From Nitrospirota bacterium (lineage in GTDB: Bacteria; Nitrospirota; Thermodesulfovibrionia; Thermodesulfovibrionales; Dissulfurispiraceae): a stretch of DNA of 50,832 nucleotides. The notes beneath the pieces were generated by a model, which saw nothing but the letters and a program-made list of their open reading frames with translations, was not told the DNA's origin and searched no databases. Below are positions 42,049 through 50,832 of this stretch, piece after piece. Each line of letters starts with the position of its first letter. Position 1 is the first letter of the stretch. Both the position numbers and the translations under genes were made by a program. The DNA lies in contig SCQE01000053.1 in assembly GCA_004321915.1 (NCBI GenBank), forward strand, positions 1 through 50,832, written 5' to 3'.

Positions 42049-42513
42049 CTACTCGGACGTGATTACTTCAGCCTTGCCGCCTGCCGCGCTGATCTTGGAT
42101 GCAGCCGAAGCGCTGAAAGCGTGGGCCTTTATTATAAGGGCCTTGCCTAAATCACCTTTCCCCAGAACTTTTATTCCGTCCTTTGCTTTTTTTACTATTT
42201 TCTTTTTTATAAGCACTTCCGGGGTAATAGCATCAACATCGGAAAATTTATCCATATGCTTTGCAAGATCTGCCAGATTTACGGCCGCATATTCTTTTTT
42301 GAACGGCGCATTCTTGAAACCCCTTTTGGGAAGTCTCCTCTGGAGCGGGGTCTGCCCGCCTTCAAAAGAGGGCCCCTTAGTACCGCCCGACCGCGCCTTT
42401 TGCCCTTTATGTCCCTTTGTGGCCGTTCTTCCATGCCCCGAACCCGGGCCCCGGCCTATACGTTTGCGTTTCTTTGTACTTCCGTATTCAGGTGAAAGCT
42501 CTTCTATTCTCAT
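42049..42513 (-). CDS. rplO: 50S ribosomal protein L15
   Basis: Late-assembly large-subunit protein, 154 residues. Glycine-rich basic N-terminus [21 protein letters not shown] and [17 protein letters not shown] are typical. Its ATG overlaps the rpsE stop (ATGA). This leaves no room for rpmD (L30), which normally lies between these two genes. Confidence 0.97.
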   Translation of the reverse strand: MRIEELSPEYGSTKKRKRIGRGPGSGHGRTATKGHKGQKARSGGTKGPSFEGGQTPLQRRLPKRGFKNAPFKKEYAAVNLADLAKHMDKFSDVDAITPEVLIKKKIVKKAKDGIKVLGKGDLGKALIIKAHAFSASAASKISAAGGKAEVITSE

Positions 42514-43055
42514 GACCTGCTCTTAGCCTCCTCATCCACTTCTTCTTCGGTTGGACCTTCACCCTCGGCCTTACCCCTAAGCTTAAGCACAAGGTCGGGA
42601 TCTTTCAGCTTCTGCAATCCGCTCAATGTTGCTCTAACCGTATTAAAAGGATTATGGCCGCCAAGTGATTTCGCAACTATGTCCTGAATTCCGGACACTT
42701 CAAATACGGCGCGCACAGCGCCTCCGGCTATCAAGCCCTTGCCTTTAGGGGCCGGATTCATAACAACAGAATTCGAACCGTAACGTCCTATGATTTTGTG
42801 CGGTATCGATCCGTCCTTCAGCGGAAACCTCATCAGACGTTTCTTCGCCTGTTCAACAGCCTTCCTTATCGCTTCAGGAACTTCAGATGCCTTGCCTTTG
42901 CCGACGCCTACGATACCGTTGCCGTCCCCTACAACTACAAGAGCGCTGAACGAGAATCGCCTGCCGCCTTTTACAACCTTAGCGACCCTGTTTATATATA
43001 CGACCTTGTCCTTAACGTTAAGTTCTTCAGCTTCAATTCTCTGTGTCTTCACCAT
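42510..43055 (-). CDS. rpsE: 30S ribosomal protein S5
   Basis: Decoding-fidelity protein, 181 residues. N-terminal double-stranded-RNA-binding fold with [24 protein letters not shown] and [14 protein letters not shown]-terminal domain [13 protein letters not shown]. It has an acidic C-terminal tail ([18 protein letters not shown]) longer than in E. coli. ATG 43055 follows rplR by five bases. Confidence 0.97.
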   Translation of the reverse strand: MVKTQRIEAEELNVKDKVVYINRVAKVVKGGRRFSFSALVVVGDGNGIVGVGKGKASEVPEAIRKAVEQAKKRLMRFPLKDGSIPHKIIGRYGSNSVVMNPAPKGKGLIAGGAVRAVFEVSGIQDIVAKSLGGHNPFNTVRATLSGLQKLKDPDLVLKLRGKAEGEGPTEEEVDEEAKSRS

Positions 43056-43060
43056 ACCTC

Positions 43061-43420
43061 CTAAAATTCCAGCCCGCCCTCACGGGCTCCATCTGCAAGG
43101 GCTTTTATGCGACCATGATACCTGTAGCCGCCCCGGTCAAACACGACTCTTTTTATGCCTGCCTTAGAAGCTTTTACAGCAAGAAGCTGCCCGGTCTTCT
43201 TAGCATTGTCGGCATTGCCCTTGTGTCCTTCTCCGATTTTCATTTCCTTATCGAGGGTTGAAGCGGAAATCAACGTAGTTCCCTTAATGTCATCGATGAT
43301 CTGCGCATATATATTGTTCAGACTTTTATAGACGCACAACCTCGGTCTTTCGGAAGTTCCGAGAACTTTCTTTCTTATTCTTGCATGCCTCTTTTGTCTG
43401 GATGTTTCCTTTATGTTCAT
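43061..43420 (-). CDS. rplR: 50S ribosomal protein L18
   Basis: 5S rRNA-binding protein of the central protuberance, 119 residues. [20 protein letters not shown] and the C-terminal [26 protein letters not shown] are diagnostic. Ten bases after rplF. Confidence 0.97.
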   Translation of the reverse strand: MNIKETSRQKRHARIRKKVLGTSERPRLCVYKSLNNIYAQIIDDIKGTTLISASTLDKEMKIGEGHKGNADNAKKTGQLLAVKASKAGIKRVVFDRGGYRYHGRIKALADGAREGGLEF

Positions 43421-43430
43421 GAGGTCTCCT

Positions 43431-43973
43431 CTATTTCTTGCCTGTCTTGCCGGCTTTCAGCTTTATCCTCTCGCCGGAGAACCTGACACCTTTGCCTTTA
43501 TATGCATCCGGCGACCTTAATTTCCTTATGTTTGCGGCCACCTGTCCCAAAAGCTGTTTGTCAATAGCGTTAAGCGTTATCGTTGTCTGTTTTTCATCAA
43601 CGACAGCGGTTACCCCGGGAGGAAGTTCAAACTCTATCGCATGCGAATACCCGAGCGTGAAACCGAGTTTGCCGCCCTTGGATTGGGCCCTGTAGCCTAT
43701 TCCTATAATCTCAAGCACACGTTTATACCCTTGAGAAACACCACCAACCATATTAGATACCAAACTGCGCGTAAGCCCGTGAAAGGCCCTGTCAGCCTTG
43801 CTGTCCGAACTTCTCAAGACATGGATCTTGCCGTCAGCTACGGATATGTTTATACTGCCCGGGAATGAGCTTTTCAACTCTCCCTTCGGGCCCTTAACGG
43901 CAATCACGTCCTGCTTTACTTCAACATTTACACCCTGCGGAATTTCTATTGGTTTTTTACCGATTCTCGACAT
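43431..43973 (-). CDS. rplF: 50S ribosomal protein L6
   Basis: Factor-binding-site protein with two repeated domains, 180 residues. N-terminus [17 protein letters not shown] and the C-terminal [28 protein letters not shown] are typical. Ten bases after rpsH. Confidence 0.97.
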   Translation of the reverse strand: MSRIGKKPIEIPQGVNVEVKQDVIAVKGPKGELKSSFPGSINISVADGKIHVLRSSDSKADRAFHGLTRSLVSNMVGGVSQGYKRVLEIIGIGYRAQSKGGKLGFTLGYSHAIEFELPPGVTAVVDEKQTTITLNAIDKQLLGQVAANIRKLRSPDAYKGKGVRFSGERIKLKAGKTGKK

Positions 43974-43983
43974 CTATAGCTCC

Positions 43984-44379
43984 TTACCAGATGTAGCATA
44001 AAACTTCGCCGCCTACGCCCTCACGCCTGCTTGACTTGTCCGTCAGCACGCCTTGAGGCGTTGACAATATAGCTATCCCGACTCCGCCCATGACAGTAGG
44101 GATTTTATCCTTACCTACATAAACACGTCTTCCGGGCTTGCTTATCCTCTTAAGTCCGGTCAGCAGGCTTTCACCGTCCGCCGTATATTTTAAAGCGACT
44201 TTGAGCATACCCTGCTTTCTGTCCTTTATTATCTTATAGGACTTAATAAAACCTTCTTCTTTAAGTATCTTGGCAATCTCAACCTTGAGTTTAGAGGCCG
44301 GTATATCGACCTTCTCCATCTTCACAAGAATTGCATTCCTCACACGCGTCAGCATGTCTGCAATTGGGTCAGTAAGCAT
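43984..44379 (-). CDS. rpsH: 30S ribosomal protein S8
   Basis: Primary 16S rRNA-binding protein, 131 residues; in E. coli it is the repressor of the spc operon. [20 protein letters not shown] and the C-terminal [26 protein letters not shown] are diagnostic. Nine bases after rpsN. No S8-like mRNA target site was identified here. Confidence 0.97.
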   Translation of the reverse strand: MLTDPIADMLTRVRNAILVKMEKVDIPASKLKVEIAKILKEEGFIKSYKIIKDRKQGMLKVALKYTADGESLLTGLKRISKPGRRVYVGKDKIPTVMGGVGIAILSTPQGVLTDKSSRREGVGGEVLCYIW

Positions 44380-44388
44380 CCTTCTCTC

Positions 44389-44574
44389 CTACCAGCTTGA
44401 TTTTGTAACCCCGGGAATCTGTCCCTTAAGGGCCAAGTTTCTAAAACACACCCTACACATCCCAAACTTCCTCATATAGGCCTTGGGACGACCGCATACT
44501 TTGCACCTGTTATTCGCCCTGACCTTGAATTTAGGCGCCCTTTTCGACTTCTCTATTATACAAGTCTTTGCCAC
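44389..44574 (-). CDS. rpsN: 30S ribosomal protein S14, type Z
   Basis: Short zinc-containing S14, 61 residues, with CKVCGRP and CRVC as the zinc ribbon. The frame extends to 44631 but would overlap rplE; the GTG at 44574 with AAGGAGGAG three to four bases upstream gives the family-typical N-terminus [12 protein letters not shown]. Type Z is the zinc-binding form used by many anaerobes and Gram-positives. Confidence 0.94.
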   Translation of the reverse strand: MAKTCIIEKSKRAPKFKVRANNRCKVCGRPKAYMRKFGMCRVCFRNLALKGQIPGVTKSSW

Positions 44575-44585
44575 CGGCTCCTCCT

Positions 44586-45128
44586 TTATTTCCTGAACGG
44601 TACGCCCATATGCTTCAGAAGCGCCTTGCACTCTTGGTCTGTCTTTGCAGATGTACAGATATTGATATCAAGGCCATGGACCATCTCTACCTTGTCATAA
44701 TCTATCTCAGGGAATATATACTGCTCCTTTAACCCGAAAGAATAGTTGCCGCGACCGTCAAAAGACTTCGACGACAAACCCCTGAAGTCCCTGATCCTCG
44801 GCAAGGCTGCGCTGATCAGCCTGTCGAAAAATTCGTACATTGTATCGCCCCTGAGCGTCACTTTACACCCTATCGGCGCGCCCTGTTTCAGCTTAAACCC
44901 CGCAATTGCTTTTTTGGATTTTGTAATAAGCGGCTTCTGTCCTGTAATAGCCGCCAACTCTTTTTCCGCGGCATCAAGGACCTTTACGTTTTGCAATGCT
45001 TCGCCAAGAGTAACATGCACAATTATTTTCTGGATTTTAGGGGCCTGCATTATATTTTTGAAAGAGAATTCCTTCATCAGCGCCGGCAAAACTTCTTTCG
45101 TGTATTTTTCCTTAAGCCTCGGTGCCAT
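44586..45128 (-). CDS. rplE: 50S ribosomal protein L5
   Basis: 5S rRNA-binding protein that contacts P-site tRNA, 180 residues. Typical: [49 protein letters not shown] and [24 protein letters not shown]. Two bases after rplX. Confidence 0.97.
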   Translation of the reverse strand: MAPRLKEKYTKEVLPALMKEFSFKNIMQAPKIQKIIVHVTLGEALQNVKVLDAAEKELAAITGQKPLITKSKKAIAGFKLKQGAPIGCKVTLRGDTMYEFFDRLISAALPRIRDFRGLSSKSFDGRGNYSFGLKEQYIFPEIDYDKVEMVHGLDINICTSAKTDQECKALLKHMGVPFRK

Positions 45129-45130
45129 TA

Positions 45131-45448
45131 TTAGTCTATAACCTCCTTACACTTCTTGCACGTCCTTGCTTTCCTGCCCTCATCGAGAAGCGTGTTCCCA
45201 ATTCTGGTAGGCTTGCTGCATTTAGGGCAGATAAGCATAGCGTTTGAGATATGCACAGGGGCCTCTTTATCGATTATGCCGCCCTGTGAATACTGCTTGT
45301 TAGGCTTCATATGTTTTTTCACAATATTAATGCCTTCAATTATCAGCTTTTCTTTTGACGGAAGAACTGACAGCACCCTGCCGCTCTTTCCCTTGTTCTT
45401 TCCGGTCAAAACCACCACCGTATCATTTTTCTTTATTCTCAAACCCAC
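45131..45448 (-). CDS. rplX: 50S ribosomal protein L24
   Basis: Assembly-initiator protein near the tunnel exit, 105 residues. N-terminal KOW motif ([17 protein letters not shown]). The C-terminal half has two CxxC pairs ([11 protein letters not shown] and CKKCKEVID), so it probably binds zinc. 23 bases after rplN. Confidence 0.96.
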   Translation of the reverse strand: MGLRIKKNDTVVVLTGKNKGKSGRVLSVLPSKEKLIIEGINIVKKHMKPNKQYSQGGIIDKEAPVHISNAMLICPKCSKPTRIGNTLLDEGRKARTCKKCKEVID

Positions 45449-45471
45449 TTTATCCTCCTACGGCCTCTTTG

Positions 45472-45840
45472 CTATAACACTTCAGGAGCAAGAGAGATTA
45501 TCTTCATAAATTCCCTCCAACGCAGCTCCCTTGCCACCGGCCCGAAAATTCTCGTTCCTACCGGCTCCATCTGATTATTAAGTATTACGACTGCATTCTG
45601 ATCAAACCTTATATACGAACCGTCCGGCCTTCTCGTCTCTTTCTTTGTTCTAACAACCACAGCCTTAGCAACGGCCCCTTTTTTAATATTGCCGTCCGGA
45701 ATAGCCTCCTTGACACTGACGACTATAATATCCCCAAGCCTCGCATACCTTCTGTTGGAGCCGCCAAGAACTCTTATGCATAGGACCTTTTTCGCTCCCG
45801 AGTTGTCAGCCACATCGAGGATGCTTAAATTCTGTACCAT
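45472..45840 (-). CDS. rplN: 50S ribosomal protein L14
   Basis: Inter-subunit bridge protein and binding site for silencing factor RsfS, 122 residues. [23 protein letters not shown] and the C-terminal [23 protein letters not shown] are near-invariant. Two bases after rpsQ. Confidence 0.97.
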   Translation of the reverse strand: MVQNLSILDVADNSGAKKVLCIRVLGGSNRRYARLGDIIVVSVKEAIPDGNIKKGAVAKAVVVRTKKETRRPDGSYIRFDQNAVVILNNQMEPVGTRIFGPVARELRWREFMKIISLAPEVL

Positions 45841-45842
45841 GA

Positions 45843-46091
45843 TTACCTGCCCTCGCCTTCAACTATTTTAATAATTTGCCAGCGTTTGTCCTTACTTAAC
45901 GGCCTGCTTTCTATTATCTCAACCTGATCGCCGATTTTGCATTTATTTGCCTCATCGTGCGCTTTAAATTTTGTGATCTTTTTTATGGTCTTCTTAAAAA
46001 CAGGGTGCTGGAATGTTCTTGTAACCGCAACCACCGCAGTCTTATCCATCTTATCGCTTACAACTTTACCTGTATAAACCTTCTTAGGCAT
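45843..46091 (-). CDS. rpsQ: 30S ribosomal protein S17
   Basis: OB-fold 16S rRNA-binding protein, 82 residues. [25 protein letters not shown] and [31 protein letters not shown] are diagnostic. It overlaps rpmC by eight bases. Confidence 0.97.
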   Translation of the reverse strand: MPKKVYTGKVVSDKMDKTAVVAVTRTFQHPVFKKTIKKITKFKAHDEANKCKIGDQVEIIESRPLSKDKRWQIIKIVEGEGR

Positions 46092-46287
46092 TTGCTTTCC
46101 CTCTCGTCTTTTCGGTGATTACGGTGAGAATCCGCGCTATGTCCTTTCTGACCGCCTTCACTCTCATATTGTTCTGCAGTTCGCCCTTGGAGAGCTGAAA
46201 CCTGAGATTAAAAAGTTCCCTTCTCATATCGCCTTCTTTTTGCTGCAGTTCCTCTTGTGTCAACATTCTGATTTCGGAGAGCTTCAT
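46084..46287 (-). CDS. rpmC: 50S ribosomal protein L29
   Basis: Two-helix protein at the tunnel exit, a docking point for trigger factor and SRP; 67 residues. [35 protein letters not shown] and [12 protein letters not shown] are typical. ATGA overlap with rplP and eight-base overlap with rpsQ. Confidence 0.96.
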   Translation of the reverse strand: MKLSEIRMLTQEELQQKEGDMRRELFNLRFQLSKGELQNNMRVKAVRKDIARILTVITEKTRGKANA

Positions 46288-46703
46288 GCCACCGCCTCCT
46301 CTCTCTTAACGAATTTAGTAGCTATCGGAAGCTTGCGGGACGCCCTAAGAAAAGCCTGCTTCGCCACTTCCTCGGTAATGCCCGAAACTTCATAAATAAT
46401 CCTGCCCGGCTTTACTACCGCCACCCAAAACTCAGGATTACCCTTACCTTTACCCATTCTTGTTTCAGCAGGCTTGCGGGTTATCGGCTTGTCAGGAAAA
46501 ATCCTGATCCACACCTTGCATCCCTTCTTGGCCTGCCTAGTTATAGCGATTCTGGCCGCCTCGATCTGTCTGCTCGTGATCCATCCGGGCTCAACCGCTT
46601 TTATCCCGAACTCACCGAAAGAAACTTCAGAGCCACGGTACGCCTTACCGTTCATATTGCCCTTCATCATCTTTCTGAATTTTATCTTCTTAGGTGCAAG
46701 CAT
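46284..46703 (-). CDS. rplP: 50S ribosomal protein L16
   Basis: A-site protein of the large subunit, 139 residues. [31 protein letters not shown] and [25 protein letters not shown] (with the arginine that is hydroxylated in E. coli nearby) are diagnostic. Two bases after rpsC. Confidence 0.97.
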   Translation of the reverse strand: MLAPKKIKFRKMMKGNMNGKAYRGSEVSFGEFGIKAVEPGWITSRQIEAARIAITRQAKKGCKVWIRIFPDKPITRKPAETRMGKGKGNPEFWVAVVKPGRIIYEVSGITEEVAKQAFLRASRKLPIATKFVKREEAVA

Positions 46704-46705
46704 AT

Positions 46706-47359
46706 TTATTCTCCTACGGCCGAGCTTGAATGCTCAGCAAGAATGTCTCCGTGATATATCCACACTTTTATCCCTATCTTCCCATAAGTCGTCCTCGCCT
46801 CGGCAAACCCGTAATCAACGTCGGCCCTGAAAGTACTGAGCGGGACCCTGCCCTCCCTATACCATTCGGTCCTTGCGATTTCGGCCCCGGCGAGCCTTCC
46901 GGAACACTGGACCTTTATGCCCAACGCCCCAAATCTCATGGCCGATGCAACGGCCCTCTTAAGCGCCCTCCTGAATGCGACCCTCTTTTCGAGCTGCAGC
47001 GCAATGTTTTCCGATACAAGCTGTGCATTGACTTCCGGTTTGCGTATCTCTTTTATATCAACCGCAACCTGCTTACCGGTAATTGATTCTATCTCTTTCT
47101 TCAGCTTTTCAACTTCAGCGCCCTTTTTCCCGATTATAATCCCGGGCCTTGCAGTATATATTATCACCTTCATCTTTTGGCCGGGGCGCTCTATTTCTAT
47201 CTTCGAAACCCCTGCATGGGACAATTTCTTTTTTATAAGGTCACGGACCCGCAAATCCTCAAGCAGCTGCTCGGTATATCCTCTCTTAGCATACCACCTA
47301 GATTCCCAAGTCCTTGTTATTCCTATCCTGTTGCCTATGGGGTTAGTCTTCTGACCCAA
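46706..47359 (-). CDS. rpsC: 30S ribosomal protein S3
   Basis: mRNA-entry protein with helicase role, 217 residues. N-terminal [25 protein letters not shown] domain with [20 protein letters not shown], and C-terminal [35 protein letters not shown] precedes the ATG. It is separated from rplV by 61 bases, an unusually wide gap here, with nothing recognisable in it. Confidence 0.97.
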   Translation of the reverse strand: MGQKTNPIGNRIGITRTWESRWYAKRGYTEQLLEDLRVRDLIKKKLSHAGVSKIEIERPGQKMKVIIYTARPGIIIGKKGAEVEKLKKEIESITGKQVAVDIKEIRKPEVNAQLVSENIALQLEKRVAFRRALKRAVASAMRFGALGIKVQCSGRLAGAEIARTEWYREGRVPLSTFRADVDYGFAEARTTYGKIGIKVWIYHGDILAEHSSSAVGE

Positions 47360-47420
47360 ATCAGCACCTCCACATTAAAACATCTGAAATTTGTAATTCA
47401 TGATTCGCAATAAACATCCG

Positions 47421-47756
47421 CTATTCCTCCGCAAGGATAATTGTAATGTGACAGCTTCTTTTCTTGATAACATTCGACCGTCCCATGGCCCTCGGCTCCA
47501 TCCTCTTCATCGTAGGTCCCTGATCAACAAGGGCGGTCTTTACCATAAGCTTGTCTATGTCAACATGCGCGTTTTTCTGCTCCGCGTTTGCCATAGCGGA
47601 TTTAAGCAGCTTTTCTATATTCTTCGCCGCCCTGTAAGGCATGAAGCGTAAAGATATAAGCGCGTCAGCAGCCCTTTTTCCACGGATCAAATCGATTACC
47701 CTTCTTGCCTTTCTCGGCGTCATGCGTGCGTATTTAAGTATTGCCTTTGCTTCCAT
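47421..47756 (-). CDS. rplV: 50S ribosomal protein L22
   Basis: Exit-tunnel constriction protein, 111 residues. ARMTPRKARRVIDLIRGK, the beta-hairpin region TMKRMEPRAMGRSNVIKKRSCHITIILAEE lining the tunnel (macrolide-resistance site). 12 bases after rpsS. Confidence 0.97.
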   Translation of the reverse strand: MEAKAILKYARMTPRKARRVIDLIRGKRAADALISLRFMPYRAAKNIEKLLKSAMANAEQKNAHVDIDKLMVKTALVDQGPTMKRMEPRAMGRSNVIKKRSCHITIILAEE

Positions 47757-47768
47757 ATTTTTTATCCC

Positions 47769-48050
47769 TTACCTTACCGATGTTGTCTTTTCGGACTTTG
47801 CATGCCCCTTAAACGTCCTCGTGGGTGCAAACTCGCCCAGCTTATGCCCAACCATGTTTTCCGTGATATACACAGGAATAAACTTTCTTCCATTATGCAC
47901 GGCAAACGTGAATCCTATGAACTCAGGAACTATTGTCGAACGCCTCGACCACGTCTTGAGCAATTTCTTATCGCCCGATGTTTCCATGTCACCAATCTTC
48001 TTTAGGAGCTTAGGCTCCACAAAAGGGCCTTTTTTTAAAGATCTCGGCAC
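47769..48050 (-). CDS. rpsS: 30S ribosomal protein S19
   Basis: Head protein paired with S13, 93 residues. [38 protein letters not shown] and [18 protein letters not shown] are diagnostic. 11 bases after rplB. Confidence 0.97.
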   Translation of the reverse strand: MPRSLKKGPFVEPKLLKKIGDMETSGDKKLLKTWSRRSTIVPEFIGFTFAVHNGRKFIPVYITENMVGHKLGEFAPTRTFKGHAKSEKTTSVR

Positions 48051-48061
48051 TTGCTCCTCCT

Positions 48062-48880
48062 TTACTTGCGTCTCTTTACTATAAATTTATCGGTTCTTTT
48101 GTTTCTTCTCGTCTTGACACCCTCAGGCTTACCCCAAGGCGAGCACGGCGGCCTTCCGCCGGACGATTTACCCTCTCCACCGCCGAGGGGATGGTCTACC
48201 GGATTCATCGCAACACCCCTGACATGAGGCCTGACGCCTTTATACCTTGTCCTACCGGCCTTGCCGTAAGATATGTTTTCGTGTTCGATGTTTCCTACCT
48301 GCCCGATTGTGGCCATGCAATTCATCCTGATAAGCCTTACCTCACCGGACGGCATCTTCACCTGCGCATAAGCCCCTTCTTTTGCTACTATCTGCGCTGC
48401 AACGCCTGCGCTTCTGACCAGCTTTGCGCCCTGCCCGGGATTAAGCTCGATATTATGTATCATAGTTCCGAGCGGGATGTCTTTTATATAGAGGGCATTA
48501 CCCGGTTTTATCTCAACGTCGATGCCGGCCATCACCTTATCGCCTGCTGCAAGGCCTACAGGCGCAAGGATATATCTGTATTCGCCGTCATTATACTTTA
48601 AAAGAGCTATACGCGCCGAACGGTTAGGATCATACTCTATCGTCTTTACGATCGCAGGAATACCGAGCTTATCTCTTTTAAAATCGATCTTCCTGTACAG
48701 GACTTTGTTCCCACCGCCTTTTTGCCATGCGGTCACCTTGCCGGTATTATTACGGCCGCCGGTTTTTGTCTTGCGCTCCGTCAACGGCTTATGCGGCCTG
48801 TCGGTGGTTATGTCCTTATAATCCGATGCGGTTTGAAATCTTCTTCCGGGGGAAGTTGGATTGTATTTTTTAACGCCCAT
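48062..48880 (-). CDS. rplB: 50S ribosomal protein L2
   Basis: Core protein near the peptidyl-transferase centre, 272 residues. The conserved [20 protein letters not shown] loop is present; the essential first histidine is kept and the second, H in E. coli, is L as in many bacteria. It begins directly after the rplW stop with no gap. Confidence 0.97.
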   Translation of the reverse strand: MGVKKYNPTSPGRRFQTASDYKDITTDRPHKPLTERKTKTGGRNNTGKVTAWQKGGGNKVLYRKIDFKRDKLGIPAIVKTIEYDPNRSARIALLKYNDGEYRYILAPVGLAAGDKVMAGIDVEIKPGNALYIKDIPLGTMIHNIELNPGQGAKLVRSAGVAAQIVAKEGAYAQVKMPSGEVRLIRMNCMATIGQVGNIEHENISYGKAGRTRYKGVRPHVRGVAMNPVDHPLGGGEGKSSGGRPPCSPWGKPEGVKTRRNKRTDKFIVKRRK

Positions 48881-49168
48881 TTATATACCCTCTACCAAAT
48901 CAAGTTTTTCGCCTTGCTTCAAAGTTATTATCGCCTTCTTTTTATCGGGCCTTCTGCCGACCGATCTTCCAAGCCTCTTTAATTTTCCGGGCAAGATTAC
49001 AGTGGCCACTTTATCAACCTTCACCTTGAAAATTTCCTCAACGGCTTTTTTTATTTCATGTTTGTTCGAATTAATATTGACCTCAACAAGGATCTTGTTC
49101 TCGCGCTCTTTAATCTCCATGCCCTTTTCGGTAAAAAGCGGTTTCTTTATCACTTCATAAACAGTCAT
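48881..49168 (-). CDS. rplW: 50S ribosomal protein L23
   Basis: Tunnel-exit docking protein for trigger factor and SRP, 95 residues. VIKKPLFTEKGMEIKERENKILVEV and KRLGRSVGRRPDKKKAIITLKQGEKLD are typical. Overlaps rplD by one base (TAATG) and abuts rplB. Confidence 0.97.
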   Translation of the reverse strand: MTVYEVIKKPLFTEKGMEIKERENKILVEVNINSNKHEIKKAVEEIFKVKVDKVATVILPGKLKRLGRSVGRRPDKKKAIITLKQGEKLDLVEGI

Positions 49169-49800
49169 TATGCCGCCTCCTCGCCACGCTGCAACATGGC
49201 AATTGCATCTGCAGTTATTACAAGATTATCATGCGATGCGACATCATAAGCATTCAAATCCGCAACCCTAGTAACGCTTACACCCGGAATATTGCCTACC
49301 GACAGGATAAAATTATCTTCCTTCTCCGGCAGCACAAACAAAATGCTTTTCTTGGAAAGCCCCAATGTCTTTATAACCTTGGCTATTTCTTTCGTCTTGG
49401 GGGCTCCCACAGGCAATGCATCTATCGCTACAAGTTCATTATCCGAAAGCTTCATGCTCAAAGCCTTATACAAAGCATTTCTCTTTGCATTTTGCGGCAG
49501 CTTAATCGAATAGTCCCGCGGTTGAGGGCCAAAGATAGTGCCGCCACCCCTCCAGATCGGAGAGCGCGAACTGCCGGACCTTGCCCTTCCCGTGGATTTT
49601 TGCTTCCACGGCTTTTTGCCGCCGCCGCTGACCATTCCGCGCGTCTTGGTTGCATGCGTGCCCTGCCTCTGGTTGGCAAGATATGCAACAATTGCGCTAT
49701 GCACCAATGCTTCCGAGGCCTTGGATGCGAATATCTCGTCCGAAAGGTCGATTTTGCCTTTTGAATTATTGTTTATATCTTTTAGTTCAAGTTGAAGCAT
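49168..49800 (-). CDS. rplD: 50S ribosomal protein L4
   Basis: Exit-tunnel protein and, in E. coli, the S10-operon repressor; 210 residues. The extended loop [33 protein letters not shown]-type segment (here …[18 protein letters not shown]) lines the tunnel. Four bases after rplC. No L4-type leader is in the window. Confidence 0.97.
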   Translation of the reverse strand: [210 protein letters not shown]

Positions 49801-49804
49801 ATTA

Positions 49805-50416
49805 TTATCCCTTCCGAATCTCTACTATTGAATTGGCAGGTCCCGGAATCGCACCTTTTACAAGAATGAGATTCTGTTCGGGCCTGACGTCAACCACCGT
49901 AAGCTTTTTAATGGTCACCCTATCGCTGCCCAAATGACCGGCCATTCTCATGCCCTTCCAAACCCTTGAAGGATAAGAACTTGCTCCGATTGAACCGGGC
50001 GCCCTGTAACGCGTCGAGCCGTGTGAAGCAGGACCGCCTTTAAAATTATGGCGCTTCATGCCTCCCTGAAAACCCTTACCCTTTGATATGCCCGAAACAG
50101 CTATGGAATCGCCTTTATTGAAGCTGTCAGCCTTTATCATGTCCCCGACTTTAAGACCGTCCATATCAAATTCCTTAAGGAATTTATAAGAAGCTGTCGC
50201 AGCCTTCTTGAATACGCCCAACTGCGGCTTGGTCATATTTTTTTCTTTTTTAAGCTCCACAAACCCGACCTTAACCGCCGAATATCCGTCCTTTTCGGAC
50301 GTTTTAACCTGAATAACACAGCAAGGCCCGGCCTCTACAACCGTAACCGGTACAACCTTGCCGTCTTCGGCGACTATCTGGGTCATTCCGAGTTTCTTGC
50401 CTAAGATGCCTGTCAT
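49805..50416 (-). CDS. rplC: 50S ribosomal protein L3
   Basis: Early-assembly protein reaching the peptidyl-transferase centre, 203 residues. [63 protein letters not shown] (methylated Gln site in the loop) are diagnostic. ATGA overlap with rpsJ. Confidence 0.97.
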   Translation of the reverse strand: MTGILGKKLGMTQIVAEDGKVVPVTVVEAGPCCVIQVKTSEKDGYSAVKVGFVELKKEKNMTKPQLGVFKKAATASYKFLKEFDMDGLKVGDMIKADSFNKGDSIAVSGISKGKGFQGGMKRHNFKGGPASHGSTRYRAPGSIGASSYPSRVWKGMRMAGHLGSDRVTIKKLTVVDVRPEQNLILVKGAIPGPANSIVEIRKG

Positions 50417-50718
50417 AGTTTAATCTCCACGTCCACCCCGGAAGCGAGCTCCAGCTTCATGAGCGCGTCAACAGTGTCCGGGGTCGGATCATATATATCA
50501 ATCAATCTTTTATGGGTCCTTATCTCGAACTGCTCTCTGGACTTTTTGTCTATATGAGGAGACCTCAATATTGTATATTTGCTTATCTGGGTCGGAAGCG
50601 GCACCGGTCCGGAAATGCGAGCGCCTGTCCTGTGAGCAGTATCAACAATCTCTTTTACCGACTGGTCAAGCAGTCTATGGTCATACGCCTTAAGTTTTAT
50701 TCTTATTTTTTGATTCAC
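50413..50718 (-). CDS. rpsJ: 30S ribosomal protein S10
   Basis: Head protein, also NusE in transcription antitermination; 101 residues. [39 protein letters not shown] and [16 protein letters not shown] are typical. GTG start at 50718; the GGAG ribosome-binding site overlaps the tuf stop codon, so translation is coupled to tuf. Confidence 0.97.
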   Translation of the reverse strand: MNQKIRIKLKAYDHRLLDQSVKEIVDTAHRTGARISGPVPLPTQISKYTILRSPHIDKKSREQFEIRTHKRLIDIYDPTPDTVDALMKLELASGVDVEIKL

Positions 50719-50721
50719 TTT

Positions 50722-50832
50722 TTACTCCAGAATTTCGGTGACAACGCCGGCACCTACCGTCCTGCCTCCTTCTCTTATTGCAAACCTCAATTCCTTGTCC
50801 ATCGCTATCGGCGCTATCAACTCCACCGATAT
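50722..50832 (-). CDS. tuf: Elongation factor Tu, C-terminal end (partial)
   Basis: Last 36 codons of EF-Tu, ending [17 protein letters not shown] then TAA (50724-50722). The rest lies outside the window. Three bases separate its stop from the rpsJ GTG, the usual str-to-S10 junction. Confidence 0.95.
   Translation of the reverse strand: MSVELIAPIAMDKELRFAIREGGRTVGAGVVTEILE

Noticed and set aside
1-50832. Prophage, IS element, CRISPR array or defence island
   Set aside because: No transposase, integrase, phage structural gene or spaced direct-repeat array was found on either strand; the window is housekeeping and respiratory genes.

Overview
The window is core chromosome of a Gram-negative, respiratory bacterium rich in c-type haem. 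It carries a complete 14-subunit complex I operon, three c-haem proteins (a dihaem cytochrome, a seven-CxxCH cytochrome and a haem-sensor diguanylate cyclase), periplasmic cell-wall enzymes, and most of the S10-spc-alpha ribosomal super-operon. Gene style and order suggest Nitrospirota (Thermodesulfovibrionia-like) or Desulfobacterota. This is an inference from recognised families only. I see no prophage, IS element, CRISPR array or compositional island.

Layout. Bases 1-1000: a foldable leader and a secreted dihaem cytochrome c. Bases 1028-16756 (minus strand): a consensus promoter at 16727-16756 drives nuoA-B-C-D, a stand-alone cyclic-nucleotide-binding-domain gene, nuoE-F-G-H-I-J-K-L-M-N, then a carboxymuconolactone-decarboxylase-family gene and a secreted Lys/Glu coiled-coil gene, ending at a bidirectional terminator. 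Bases 16790-16920 hold a small repeat-like element. Bases 16981-24412: PHP phosphatase, membrane-anchored TPR protein, a convergent LysM lytic transglycosylase, then the plus-strand run aldehyde dehydrogenase - GroES-like - RmuC - LOG, and a second stand-alone cNMP-domain gene behind an FNR-type palindrome. Bases 24708-30992: trpD, an inositol-monophosphatase-family gene, divergent hisC-hisB-thyX, and a CoA-transferase/GNAT fusion. Bases 31051-34730: HAMP-like membrane protein / heptahaem cytochrome / HAMP-like membrane protein, a small orphan gene, tRNA-Val(CAC) and the haem-sensor diguanylate cyclase. Bases 34822-36391: atpB-atpE and a RibL-like nucleotidyltransferase. Bases 36593-50832 (minus strand): tuf (3' end), rpsJ to rplQ.

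How it fits together. Complex I feeds quinone reduction, the F0 subunits a and c use the resulting ion gradient, and the haem proteins point to anaerobic or microaerobic electron transfer with redox signalling. Translational coupling is very common: ATGA, GTGA, TTGA, TGATG and TAATG junctions occur in both nuo and ribosomal operons. A contrasting feature is a set of genes with no Shine-Dalgarno sequence and a -10 box only 5-13 bases from the start codon, which suggests leaderless transcripts (clearest at 26671, 26735 and 36391).

Most notable points: the HAMP/heptahaem/HAMP cassette, the cNMP domain coupled to nuoE, the divergent leaderless hisC promoter pair sharing one -35 box, the class-II-spaced FNR-like site, and the absence of rpmD and adk from the spc operon.
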